Positions 36,309-44,194 of a stretch of 64,000 bases of DNA are shown here, in pieces. The stretch spans positions 2,578,501-2,642,500 of the forward strand of contig NZ_CP096147.1 of NCBI RefSeq assembly GCF_026016445.1, written 5' to 3'. Every line of letters begins with the position of its first letter. The stretch's first letter is position 1. The DNA comes from Cognatishimia activa (GTDB taxonomy: Bacteria > Pseudomonadota > Alphaproteobacteria > Rhodobacterales > Rhodobacteraceae). The notes beneath the pieces were generated by a model. The model did not search any database. It worked only from the letters and a program-made list of their open reading frames with translations, and was not told the DNA's origin. Position numbers and translations under genes: made by a program.

Positions 36309-36713
36309 TTAGGCCTTTTCAGCTTTCATTTTGGCCATGAATTGCGCTTTCATCTCGTGCCCACGGATCGCCGGGAAAGAGATTGCTGCAAGAACCAGAA
36401 CGCCAAGCTTGTTTAAGGCCGCAAAGACCAGGCCATCAAAGAACCATCCCAAAAGGGTTGTAAGAGAACCCAAATATTCAGGCAGGTCCGCAAAGGCTGG
36501 AACGAACCAGGCTCCAGTTACGCCATGCAGCGCAAGACCAATCCAAAACCCTGCACAATATGGGCAGCGCCAATGTTCGTAGAGCGTTTGCAGTGGCTTT
36601 GGCAGCCGTTCCAGTATGGCGTTGAACCAGCTTCCCCAGTGTGGGAGGTGCTCCCAAATCAGCATGTGAATTGAGATACCAAGTAGCAGGTTCGGAAGAT
36701 TCAGAATTTCCAT
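36309..36713 (-). CDS. Small membrane protein with CPYC motif, MarR-controlled
   Basis: A 134-residue protein with about four hydrophobic segments and a cytosolic, Lys/Met-rich C-terminus (KAQFMAKMKAEKA). The notable motif is RCPYCAGFWIG near residue 48, a Cys-x2-Cys at the start of a helix; I recall DUF1360-type proteins with a similar pattern but cannot confirm. AAGGAA precedes the ATG. A 17-bp operator, 15/17 identical to the one before marR, lies 15 bp upstream. Confidence 0.7.
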   Translation of the reverse strand: MEILNLPNLLLGISIHMLIWEHLPHWGSWFNAILERLPKPLQTLYEHWRCPYCAGFWIGLALHGVTGAWFVPAFADLPEYLGSLTTLLGWFFDGLVFAALNKLGVLVLAAISFPAIRGHEMKAQFMAKMKAEKA

Positions 36714-36727
36714 AGTGATTTCCTTAT

Positions 36728-36744
36728 TTAGTTTGTCTAACTTA
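36728..36744 (-). promoter_or_regulatory. MarR-type operator copy 2 (before the CPYC membrane protein)
   Basis: On the minus strand it reads TAAGTTAGACAAACTAA, with TTAG-N5-CTAA symmetry. It differs at two positions from the copy at 37180-37196. Confidence 0.65.
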
Positions 36745-36788
36745 CTTTATTGACGAGTGAAATTCTGCAGAAAGCAGCCCTTCAGTTT

Positions 36789-37169
36789 CTAGGTTTGTTT
36801 GGCGGCGATTGCCTCGGCCACGCGTTCATAGACCCCAAAGCCCATTTTCAACAAAGCGCGTCCCTTTTCGGTCAGGACAATATGCTGTGCCCGCGCATCC
36901 ATTTTGCATTGGAACCGCTCCACCAACTCGCGCCCTTCAAGTTTCGCAATCATTGTGCTGGCAGAGGCTTTGGTGACCCCAAGTGCGTCAACAATATCTT
37001 GCAAATGCTGACCGTGTTTGTCCTCATAACGTTGGAGGCGTTCTTCTTCATTGACGGCTGAAAGATACTCAAACTCGTTGAAGCTTAATTCCAAACTACG
37101 CGCCGCCGCATTCCATTCCCGATGGGCAAGCCGATGTAGCATGTGTATCTGTTCAGCAGTCTGGGTCAT
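36789..37169 (-). CDS. MarR-family transcriptional regulator
   Basis: A 126-residue winged-helix dimer. The DNA-binding region is LQDIVDALGVTKASASTMIAKLEGRELVERFQCKMDARAQHIVLTEKG near 58-108, with the wing ending in the conserved ARAQHIVLT. The ATG at 37169 is preferred; a GTG at 37178 would be three codons longer and nearly touch the operator. It lies upstream of the CPYC membrane-protein gene on the same strand with its own operator between, so the two probably form one regulon. Confidence 0.9.
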   Translation of the reverse strand: MTQTAEQIHMLHRLAHREWNAAARSLELSFNEFEYLSAVNEEERLQRYEDKHGQHLQDIVDALGVTKASASTMIAKLEGRELVERFQCKMDARAQHIVLTEKGRALLKMGFGVYERVAEAIAAKQT

Positions 37170-37487
37170 GGGAGACACTTAAGTTAGGCAACCTAACCTT
37201 TCAAGCCCAGAGACGCCAATCGGTCAATATTTTATGGTGATAGCGCACTTGCCAAAGCCCCAACTTTGCCCTACACCGCGCCTGTCCGGGACTCTTCTGA
37301 GTCGTTCGGACCTGTTTTGTATTGGCAGATCTCTTTTTCTTCGAAGGGCCAGCCAAACGAGGCAGCGAGAATAAGCAACGACGGACACCCTCTGGCGGGC
37401 GCATGTGCGGACCCGGTGAAGACACAGAGTTCTTGGACGGCACCTAACTTCGTGGGCCAAACCACGGGCAACATAGGAGATGGTCAC
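37170..37487 (+). promoter_or_regulatory. Non-coding leader of rplS with two hairpins
   Basis: About 318 nt with no gene. Besides the MarR operator it holds a nested hairpin at 37284-37311 (GTCCG/CGGAC outside GACTC/GAGTC), followed by CTGTTTTG, and a second at 37451-37466 (CGTGG/CCACG) just before the AGGAGA ribosome site of rplS. TTGCCA-N17-TACACC at 37249-37277 is a weak promoter candidate. Autogenous control of rplS is possible but inferred. Confidence 0.4.
37180..37196. promoter_or_regulatory. MarR-type operator copy 1 (before marR-like gene)
   Basis: TAAGTTAGGCAACCTAA, with TTAG-N5-CTAA symmetry, lies 11 bp before the regulator's ATG. Its partner is at 36728-36744. This position would block transcription or the ribosome and fits autorepression. 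Confidence 0.65.
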
Positions 37488-37862
37488 ATGGACCTGATCG
37501 CACAGCTAGAGGCGGAACAAATCGCCTCTCTGGGAAAAGACATCCCAGACTTCAAAGCGGGTGACACCATCCGCGTTGGTTACAAAGTGACCGAGGGCTC
37601 CCGCTCTCGTGTTCAGAACTACGAAGGCGTTTGCATTTCCCGTAAAAACGGCGAAGGCATTGCCGGTTCTTTCACTGTTCGCAAGATTTCCTTCGGTGAA
37701 GGCGTGGAACGTGTGTTCCCACTGTACTCCACCAATATCGACAGCATCACCGTGGTTCGCCGTGGTCGCGTGCGTCGTTCCAAACTATACTACCTGCGCA
37801 GCCGTCGTGGTAAGTCCGCACGTATCGCAGAAGTCACCAACTACAAGCCTAAGCAAGCGTAA
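37488..37862 (+). CDS. rplS: 50S ribosomal protein L19
   Basis: L19 lies at the 30S-50S interface. The 124-residue protein ([20 protein letters not shown]...) has [36 protein letters not shown] and a basic C-terminus ([22 protein letters not shown]). The frame is open from 37266, but the ATG at 37488 with AGGAGA ahead of it is the normal start. It is separated from trmD by a regulatory and transport block and so needs its own promoter. Confidence 0.98.
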   Translation: MDLIAQLEAEQIASLGKDIPDFKAGDTIRVGYKVTEGSRSRVQNYEGVCISRKNGEGIAGSFTVRKISFGEGVERVFPLYSTNIDSITVVRRGRVRRSKLYYLRSRRGKSARIAEVTNYKPKQA

Positions 37863-37873
37863 GGAGTGGCATC

Positions 37874-38095
37874 ATGAAAAAAGATACGCACCCAGACTAC
37901 CACTTCATCGACGTCAAAATGACCGACGGCACCATCATCAAGATGCGTTCCACTTGGGGCAAAGAGGGCGACACAATGGCGCTGGACATCGACCCATCTG
38001 CGCACCCTGCGTGGAATGGCGGCTCTTCCCGTCTGATGGACGCGGGCGGCCGTGTTTCCAAGTTCAAAGCGAAATACGAAGGTCTGGGCTTCTAA
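37874..38095 (+). CDS. rpmE: 50S ribosomal protein L31 (cysteine-free type)
   Basis: 73 residues starting [19 protein letters not shown]. The positions of the zinc-binding CxCG and CSKCHP motifs of zinc-type L31 read MTDG and DPSAHP, so all four cysteines are gone. This is the zinc-independent form usual in alphaproteobacteria. It follows rplS by 11 nt and is closed by a terminator. Confidence 0.95.
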   Translation: MKKDTHPDYHFIDVKMTDGTIIKMRSTWGKEGDTMALDIDPSAHPAWNGGSSRLMDAGGRVSKFKAKYEGLGF

Positions 38096-38116
38096 GCACT
38101 GCTCTCAATTTTCAAG

Positions 38117-38146
38117 AAACGCCGCTCTTTTTAGGGCGGCGTTTTT
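38117..38146 (+). terminator. Terminator after rpmE
   Basis: AAACGCCGCTC pairs with GGGCGGCGTTT (one T-G pair), followed by a T run. Confidence 0.88.
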
Positions 38147-38242
38147 CGTTGGACTTTATGCCGAGCTGCTCATTCAGCTTTAGCCGCCATCAGCGCCAAA
38201 TCTCGGATGACCGCCGCTATCAAAACTTCGCTCAACCAGTAG

Positions 38243-38845
38243 TCATTTACCCCAAGGACAGAGTGCTTCGACCCGTGGGCGACCAAGTTCATTCAATTTT
38301 TTGATGTTATCGAGATAAATCCTCCCTGGGTCCGAAACGTGAGCGAGGACTTTGGTCATCTGATCTTGGCGTAGAAGATGTATGGTTGGATAGGGCGAGC
38401 GATTGGTAAAGTGGCTAAGATCGTCTGAAGCCACACCCTCAAATTGATATTGAGGATGAAAGGACGCTAATTGCACATGGTCTGTCAGTTCGGCTTGCTC
38501 CAAAAGCTGCTGAAACCAATCAAGCAAGTCGAGGTAATCACCGAAATCTTCTAGGCCTTGGGTGAACATGAGCAAGCTCGTGGCAACATCGTTTTCATTG
38601 GCCCCAAGCAGGCGCTGTAATTCATTCAAATAGAATAGCTTTAGTTCTGCATCGGTCGTTGCATCACAGACCGCGTAGTACACTTGGTCTCGGGCAATGA
38701 CGCTAGAGGAAAACGGGCATAGATTTAGTCCTACGACCATTTCATCAAGCCAACGACGGGTATTATTCACCACTTCCTGATGAGCTATCGATAGCATCTT
38801 TGGGTCAAACTTATTGATACGAAAGGTCCTTTCTTGCTTCACCAA
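38243..38845 (-). CDS. DUF1415-family protein
   Basis: A 200-residue soluble protein of unknown function. The family pattern is clear: NNTRRWLDEMVVGLNLCPF near residue 28, SLLMFTQGLEDFGDYLDLLDWFQQLL near 90, QLASFHPQYQFEG near 125 and TNRSPYPTIHLLRQDQM near 147. It may start at Met17 (38797). The family is mostly gammaproteobacterial in my recollection, and the gene looks richer in A and T than its neighbours, so transfer is possible. It has no operon partner. Confidence 0.75.
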   Translation of the reverse strand: MVKQERTFRINKFDPKMLSIAHQEVVNNTRRWLDEMVVGLNLCPFSSSVIARDQVYYAVCDATTDAELKLFYLNELQRLLGANENDVATSLLMFTQGLEDFGDYLDLLDWFQQLLEQAELTDHVQLASFHPQYQFEGVASDDLSHFTNRSPYPTIHLLRQDQMTKVLAHVSDPGRIYLDNIKKLNELGRPRVEALCPWGK

Positions 38846-38911
38846 TCTGGAGCAAATTAATGCTCCGCTGTCGACGTTGCAAACTATGACAGTTTGATCA
38901 ACCCTGAGAGG

Positions 38912-40072
38912 CTATTTCTTACGCCGATCCAAGACTGCTTTCACAACAAGCCCTAGCAGTAGCCCCCAAACCGGAGCGCCGATGTTGAAAAAACTGATCC
39001 CACTGACAACCATCATAAAGGTGACTAAGGCCGCATCTCGATCCTGAGCATCCGTCATGGCCGCTGCCAGACTGGACGTGATGGTTCCGATCAGCGCTAT
39101 TCCGGCGATGGCCAAGACCAGCGCCTCTGGGGCAATCAGGAACAGGCTTATGATGGTCGCGCCAAACAAACCTGCAAGGATGTTCACAGAACCACTCACC
39201 AGCACGGCTTTGTATCTTTGCCCTGGATCTGGATCTGTTTCAGGTCCCGCGCATAGTGCTGCGGTGATGGCCGCAAAGTTAAATGCGTAGCCCCCAAATG
39301 GGGCCAGCAGTAGTGATGTAATCCCAGTAACCGTCAGTGTGCCGGATACGGGCGGCTCATATCCCGCGGACTTGAGCACAACAACACCCGGCATGTTTTG
39401 CGAGGACATGGTGACGATATACAGCGGAAGGCCGAGTCCGATGATCACAGACCAGTTCAGCTCTGGTATAACAAAGACTGGCTTGGCCAGGGCGAGCGTT
39501 ACTTCAACGTTTGGATTATACATGCCCGTCACCGCGCAAAACCCAGCGCCGACCAACAACACCACGGCGATCGTGAGTTGTGGAAACCACAAGCGCCCTG
39601 CGAGCCAAGTCGCAAGCATTGTCAGAACCAGCAGTGGCGCTTCCTCTAAAGCCTCAAATGTTCCCAGCCCGAAACGGAATAATATCCCAGCGAGCATGGC
39701 GCTCGCCAAAGCCGGTGGAATGAGCTTGGTCAGGCGTTCAAATACGCCAGTGAGACCTGTTACGATCAACAAGATGGCGCAAAACAAAAACGCCGCCACA
39801 GCCTGTTCGATAGGAACGCCCTCACCTGAGACAGCAATCAGCGCGGCACCGGGAGTGGACCATGCGGTCAGAACGGGCATCTTATAGCGCAGCGCCAAAA
39901 TGACGCCGCTGAGGCCCATGCCAATGCCCAGCGCCCAGAGCCAGCTATTCGCCTGAGCTTGTGTTGCGCCCAAGGCTTCGATGGCTGCAAAGATTATCAC
40001 AATACTACCGGTGTAACCCACAAGCGCAGGCAGAATGCCTGAGGTGACATGTGTTAACTTAAATCCAAACAT
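38912..40072 (-). CDS. benE: BenE-family benzoate/H+ symporter
   Basis: A 386-residue inner-membrane transporter with about 12 helices. SGILPALVGYTGSIVIIFAAIEALGAT at the start, YKMPVLTAWSTPGAALIAVS near 65, and FGGYAFNFAAITAALCAGPETDPD near 265 match BenE. These proteins carry aromatic acids, but no benzoate-degradation genes are in the window, so the substrate could differ. It is divergent from the XRE-cupin regulator across a 16-bp palindrome. Confidence 0.88.
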   Translation of the reverse strand: MFGFKLTHVTSGILPALVGYTGSIVIIFAAIEALGATQAQANSWLWALGIGMGLSGVILALRYKMPVLTAWSTPGAALIAVSGEGVPIEQAVAAFLFCAILLIVTGLTGVFERLTKLIPPALASAMLAGILFRFGLGTFEALEEAPLLVLTMLATWLAGRLWFPQLTIAVVLLVGAGFCAVTGMYNPNVEVTLALAKPVFVIPELNWSVIIGLGLPLYIVTMSSQNMPGVVVLKSAGYEPPVSGTLTVTGITSLLLAPFGGYAFNFAAITAALCAGPETDPDPGQRYKAVLVSGSVNILAGLFGATIISLFLIAPEALVLAIAGIALIGTITSSLAAAMTDAQDRDAALVTFMMVVSGISFFNIGAPVWGLLLGLVVKAVLDRRKK

Positions 40073-40112
40073 GGCGACTCGACCTTAGAAATGCATAGCC
40101 GAATTCAGCTTC

Positions 40113-40128
40113 GTGCGTTATAACGCAC
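40113..40128. promoter_or_regulatory. Perfect 16-bp palindrome between benE and the XRE-cupin gene
   Basis: GTGCGTTATAACGCAC is fully self-complementary and is centred in the 72-bp divergent gap. The core TTATAA could overlap a -10 element. It is the likely operator of the XRE-cupin regulator for both genes. Confidence 0.7.
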
Positions 40129-40144
40129 AAATCAAGAGATATTC

Positions 40145-40660
40145 ATGACCGACGATAGAATTCAGATCAATTTGAAGGCCATTCGTGCAGATGCAGGGCT
40201 GAGCCTTTCGGCGACCGAAACCCTGACCGGGGTCAGCAAAGCCATGCTTGGTCAGATCGAACGTGGGGAAAGCAGCCCCACGATTGCAACACTCTGGAAG
40301 CTCTCTAAGGGATTCAAACTGCCGCTCTCTGCGCTGATCACAGAACCACCCTCAACCGAACATCAGTTCAAAGAGAGCATAACGGTCCAGACATTGTTTC
40401 CGTTTGATCCGCAGCTTGGATCAGAGACGTTTGTTGTGGGGCTATCTGCAGGTCTCACACACGAATCTGCAGCGCATCGTTCAGGTGTGGTCGAGGATAT
40501 TTTTGCAATCGATGGCGATGTCGACATCTATTTTGATGGTTCCTGGCATCCTCTGGGTAAAGGAAAATCCCTCAGAATCGCCGCTGACCAGCCCCACGGC
40601 TACCGTAATCTCGGCTCATTTCCCGTGCATATCCACAACACAATCTATTATCCAAGCTGA
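40145..40660 (+). CDS. XRE-family regulator with C-terminal cupin domain
   Basis: A 171-residue regulator. The helix-turn-helix occupies about 6-60 (DAGLSLSATETLTGVSKAMLGQIERGESSPTIATLWKLS). The cupin spans about 70-170, with HRSGVVEDIFAIDGDVDIYFDG and the final HGYRNLGSFPVHIHNTIYYPS. The metal-binding His/Glu set is partly replaced. The type controls nearby transport or catabolism by binding a small ligand. It probably regulates benE and itself through 40113-40128. Confidence 0.9.
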   Translation: MTDDRIQINLKAIRADAGLSLSATETLTGVSKAMLGQIERGESSPTIATLWKLSKGFKLPLSALITEPPSTEHQFKESITVQTLFPFDPQLGSETFVVGLSAGLTHESAAHRSGVVEDIFAIDGDVDIYFDGSWHPLGKGKSLRIAADQPHGYRNLGSFPVHIHNTIYYPS

Positions 40661-40677
40661 CCCCGAGCGCGAATATT

Positions 40678-41382
40678 ATGAGTAAAAAATTCCTTGTACC
40701 CCTTTTGTCGGGGTTGATGTTGATGAGCTGTGTGGATTCTGCAGGCTCCCCTGAAGTTACCCAAGGTCCTCGCATCCTTGCGATGGGGGATTCCATGATG
40801 GCCGCCCATAAGATTTCCGGGCGCGCTGTATCTGACTATGTTGCCCGCTCTTTAAATGAACCCATCCGCGATCATTCGATGGTTGGTGCCAGCATGTCTT
40901 ATGCCCTGCCCATCACAGGCGCGATGGGTCTGAATATTGCCCAACAGTTCCGTGGTGGTGAATGGGATTGGGTCGTCTTAAATGGCGGCGGCAATGACCT
41001 TTGGCTGGGCTGTGGTTGTCATTCTTGCGACAACAAAATGGAAAAGTTGATCACGGCAGACGGCACAACGGGCAAAATTCCGAATCTTGTAACCCGCCTG
41101 CGCAACACCGGAGCCCAAGTTCTTTGGGTTGGCTATCTGCGCAGCCCTGGTATGGACAGTCCTATTGAAAACTGCCGAGATGAAGGTGACGAGCTGGAAG
41201 CGCGCTTGGCACACATGGCCGAAACCACCAAAGGCGTGCACTTCGTATCCATTGCAGATCTGGTTCCGCATGGAGATCGCTCCTTCCATGGCATCGACAT
41301 GATCCACCCGTCGCTTAAAGGCAGCGCCGAGATTGGCGAGCGCGTGTCTAATTATATACGCAAGGTCGATCCGATCCGGTAA
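40678..41382 (+). CDS. SGNH/GDSL-family hydrolase, putative lipoprotein
   Basis: A 234-residue exported esterase-like protein. A signal with LMLMSC lipobox places Cys18 as the lipidated residue. Block I reads AMGDSMMAAHK (Ser near 40), block III NGGGNDLW near 100, and block V DMIHPSLKG with the catalytic Asp and His near 210. An unusual CGCHSC run with three cysteines follows block III. It lies 17 nt after the XRE gene but with no clear ribosome site. The substrate is unknown. Confidence 0.82.
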   Translation: MSKKFLVPLLSGLMLMSCVDSAGSPEVTQGPRILAMGDSMMAAHKISGRAVSDYVARSLNEPIRDHSMVGASMSYALPITGAMGLNIAQQFRGGEWDWVVLNGGGNDLWLGCGCHSCDNKMEKLITADGTTGKIPNLVTRLRNTGAQVLWVGYLRSPGMDSPIENCRDEGDELEARLAHMAETTKGVHFVSIADLVPHGDRSFHGIDMIHPSLKGSAEIGERVSNYIRKVDPIR

Positions 41383-41388
41383 GAACGA

Positions 41389-42525
41389 TCACTGACCGAG
41401 GGCTTGTCCAAAGTCCTCGATCAGATCCGAGATATCTTCAATACCAACCGAAATGCGCAGCAAGTTCTGCGGCAAACCGGTATGTGACTCTATCGAGTAG
41501 CGATGCTCTACCAAGCTTTCGACCCCTCCGAGCGAGGTTGCTCTAACAAAGAGTTTTAACCGTCCGGCAACTTCAAGCGCTTTCGGCATATCCCCTTTGA
41601 TCAGTACCGAAAGCAGACCGCCGTACCCGCCTTGCATCTGTTGAGAAGCAAGTGCATGACCGGGGTCAGACGGAAGTCCGGGATATAGAACACCCTCCAC
41701 AGCGGGATGATCCTTCAGGTACTCTGCTAGCTTCTGTGCGTTGGCACTCATACGCTCGACGCGAAGTGAAAGCGTTCGCATACCGCGCAGCAGGAGCCAT
41801 GCTTCGAAAGGCCCCATCATGGCACCGGAGTCAGCCCGATCTGTGCGGATCGCTTCCCAAATCTCGGTTTCTGAACGACAGGACAGCACACCACCTAGAA
41901 CGTCTGAATGACCGTTCATCGCTTTGGTTGCTGAATGCATCACAATGTCTGCTCCCAGGCCGAGCGGGCGACTCAAAATCGGTGTCGCAGCTGTCGCGTC
42001 TACAATTAGGATGCCATCGTTTCGATGTGCGGATTCAGCTGCAGCGGCTATATCGACGACCTTCAGCCAAGGATTAGAGGGCGTTTCAACGAACACAAGA
42101 TCGACACCGCCCTCACAGGCTGCATCGAGTGCTGCCGCGTCACTCGCATCAACGAGCTTCAACGTGATCCCACGTCGACCGCAGAACTCCTGAATCCACT
42201 TGATCGTACCCCAGTAAATTCCGTCCTGCAGCACCACGCGCGCGCCAGAGGGCAACCAACGAAACGCCGCTGCAATCGCAGCCATGCCCGACGGAAACAG
42301 CAAGGTGTCTGCAGCGCCTTCCAGCTTCCGGATAACATTCTCTGCCAATCGTACATTCTCGCTATGAGGACGCACATAAGTGTTTTCCGGATTATGCAGC
42401 GAATAATCCGTCTCACGATAGAACGTCGTGGCAGGTTGGATCGGCGGCACAACACCTCCTGAACTTTCGTCCTTTGCCCCACCTGCATGCGCGACCCATG
42501 TGGCTGACTTCACATCTTTTCTCAT
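41389..42525 (-). CDS. Cystathionine gamma-synthase-family PLP enzyme
   Basis: A 378-residue Cys/Met metabolism enzyme. YVRPHSENVRLAENVIRKLEGA near 50 replaces the common YSRxxNPT motif, which marks a divergent subgroup. ETPSNPWLKVVDI lies near 150, and the Schiff-base Lys is in MHSATKAMNGHSDVLGG near 200. LRISVGIED closes the chain. Reactions in this family are gamma-replacement or gamma/beta-elimination on homoserine or cysteine derivatives; which applies cannot be said. Confidence 0.88.
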   Translation of the reverse strand: MRKDVKSATWVAHAGGAKDESSGGVVPPIQPATTFYRETDYSLHNPENTYVRPHSENVRLAENVIRKLEGAADTLLFPSGMAAIAAAFRWLPSGARVVLQDGIYWGTIKWIQEFCGRRGITLKLVDASDAAALDAACEGGVDLVFVETPSNPWLKVVDIAAAAESAHRNDGILIVDATAATPILSRPLGLGADIVMHSATKAMNGHSDVLGGVLSCRSETEIWEAIRTDRADSGAMMGPFEAWLLLRGMRTLSLRVERMSANAQKLAEYLKDHPAVEGVLYPGLPSDPGHALASQQMQGGYGGLLSVLIKGDMPKALEVAGRLKLFVRATSLGGVESLVEHRYSIESHTGLPQNLLRISVGIEDISDLIEDFGQALGQ

Positions 42526-42610
42526 GGTGTGCTCCTTTGGGCCAAGTTAGAGGCTGAAATTCAACCCACTGCAATAGCCAAGCCAAGTTGAACCGTGTAA
42601 AGCCCGCAGC

Positions 42611-43165
42611 ATGTCTCGTGTCATTCTCTTCAACAAGCCTTTTGATGTGCTATCGCAGTTCACCGATCGCGGCACTGAAGGCAGCACACGTCGCACGCTG
42701 TCTGAGTTCATCGACGTTCCGGGGGTCTACGCTGCAGGCCGTCTGGATCGAGATAGCGAAGGCCTACTTTTGCTAACCGATGATGGCAAACTGCAGAACC
42801 GAATAGCCAATCCGAAGAACAAGATGTCGAAGTGCTATTGGGCGCAGGTTGAGGGTATTCCTTCTGATGAGGCGCTGGAAACATTGCGCTCCGGCGTAAA
42901 ACTCAAAGACGGCATGACCCGACCGGCAAAGGTCGAACGTATGGAGGAACCGGCGATCTTATGGGACCGCACACCTCCAATCCGATTCCGAAAAAACGTG
43001 CCAGACAGCTGGATCAAACTGACTTTGACCGAGGGGCGTAATCGCCAAGTTCGCCGCATGACGGCGGCCGTAGGGCACCCCACCTTGCGGCTCATCCGGT
43101 ATCGCGTAGGCACGTGGACCATCGACGGGATCGAAAACGGCCAATGGGTGGAAGCCAGCGTCTGA
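42611..43165 (+). CDS. rluE: 23S rRNA pseudouridine synthase (RluE type)
   Basis: A 184-residue RsuA/RluE-family enzyme without an S4 domain. [18 protein letters not shown] at the start, [22 protein letters not shown] with the catalytic Asp near 54, and [26 protein letters not shown] near the C-terminus are all typical of RluE, which modifies U2457 in E. coli 23S rRNA. It precedes mipZ by 147 nt. Confidence 0.92.
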   Translation: MSRVILFNKPFDVLSQFTDRGTEGSTRRTLSEFIDVPGVYAAGRLDRDSEGLLLLTDDGKLQNRIANPKNKMSKCYWAQVEGIPSDEALETLRSGVKLKDGMTRPAKVERMEEPAILWDRTPPIRFRKNVPDSWIKLTLTEGRNRQVRRMTAAVGHPTLRLIRYRVGTWTIDGIENGQWVEASV

Positions 43166-43195
43166 TCGGGCAGCCCTGCATCACTCAATAAAACT

Positions 43196-43204
43196 TGTGG
43201 ATAA
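43196..43204 (-). promoter_or_regulatory. Perfect DnaA box upstream of mipZ
   Basis: TGTGGATAA is the complement of the TTATCCACA consensus. It lies in an almost perfect stem, CTTGTGG-ATAA-CCACAAG (43194-43211), about 109 bp before mipZ. One of only two exact matches noticed in the window. Confidence 0.5.
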
Positions 43205-43312
43205 CCACAAGGCTCGCGCTTCCACTGTAGCCCGCCACAACATATAGTGGTATCTGAACAGGCTCGGGCATCGCACCCGATAACGAAGTCTCAGGCGAGC
43301 GGGGATCATCAC

Positions 43313-44122
43313 ATGGCACATATTATTGTCGTGGGGAACGAAAAAGGCGGAGCGGGCAAGTCGACCGTCTCCATGCATTTGGCAACAGCTTTGGCCCGAA
43401 TGGGGCATCGTGTTGGTGGTCTCGACCTCGACCTGCGCCAACGAACTTTCGGTCGCTATGTCGAAAACCGTAAAGCCTTCTGCGAAAAAGAAGGTTTGGA
43501 GCTGCCAAGCCCGTTTTATCATCCTCTGCCGGACATCGATCCTTCCACCGTTCAGGAAGGCGAAAACATCTACGACCTGCGCCTCTCTGCCGCCGTGGCC
43601 GAACTTGAACCAAAAACAGATTTCATCCTGATCGATTGTCCCGGCAGCCACACGCGCCTGAGCCAGGTCGCACATTCGTTGGCCGATACTTTGGTCACCC
43701 CGCTGAACGACAGCTTTGTTGATTTCGACCTGCTCGCCCATATCGATGCAACCGGGGAAAAGATCCTCGGTCCTTCAGTTTATTCTGAAATGGTCTGGAA
43801 TGCGCGCCAATTGCGTGCGCAAGCGGGTTTGAAACCCATCGACTGGATTGTTGTGCGCAACCGTTTGGGTGCACAGCAAATGGTCAACAAAGAGAAGATG
43901 GGTAAAGCGCTGGATCGCCTTGCCAAACGCATCGGGTTTCGCACCGCACCGGGTTTCAATGAACGCGTGATCTTCCGCGAGTTGTTCCCGCGCGGACTGA
44001 CACTTCTGGATCTGAAAGACATTGGCGTCAAACAACTCAATATCTCAAACGTCGCAGCTCGTCAGGAACTGCGCGATTTGATAAAGGCCCTGGACCTGCC
44101 AGACGTCACTGCGAACTTTTGA
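43313..44122 (+). CDS. mipZ: Division-plane positioning ATPase MipZ
   Basis: A ParA-like P-loop ATPase of 269 residues that forms a gradient from the poles and keeps FtsZ rings at midcell. The deviant Walker A NEKGGAGKSTVS begins at residue 9. LDLDLRQRTFGRYVENR near 40 and IDCPGSHTRLSQVA near 128 complete the site. The DLDLRQRTF pattern separates MipZ from ParA and Soj. The frame is open from 43247, but the ATG at 43313 gives the family start. A terminator follows. Confidence 0.95.
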   Translation: MAHIIVVGNEKGGAGKSTVSMHLATALARMGHRVGGLDLDLRQRTFGRYVENRKAFCEKEGLELPSPFYHPLPDIDPSTVQEGENIYDLRLSAAVAELEPKTDFILIDCPGSHTRLSQVAHSLADTLVTPLNDSFVDFDLLAHIDATGEKILGPSVYSEMVWNARQLRAQAGLKPIDWIVVRNRLGAQQMVNKEKMGKALDRLAKRIGFRTAPGFNERVIFRELFPRGLTLLDLKDIGVKQLNISNVAARQELRDLIKALDLPDVTANF

Positions 44123-44159
44123 GTCTTCTATACAGAACCCGCCATTATATCCGAGAATC

Positions 44160-44194
44160 ACGCCCGTCGCTTAGCGATGGGCGTTTCTGTTTTT
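44160..44194 (+). terminator. Terminator after mipZ
   Basis: ACGCCCGTCGC pairs with CGATGGGCGT (one G-T pair), followed by TTCTGTTTTT. Confidence 0.8.

Noticed and set aside
42526..42610. Possible SAM-II riboswitch before the cystathionine gamma-synthase-like gene
   Set aside because: The 85-nt leader lacks the conserved pseudoknot sequence of SAM-II.
15224..43204. Replication origin suggested by DnaA boxes
   Set aside because: The two boxes are 28 kb apart and single, with no cluster, AT-rich unwinding element or dnaA/dnaN/parAB genes.
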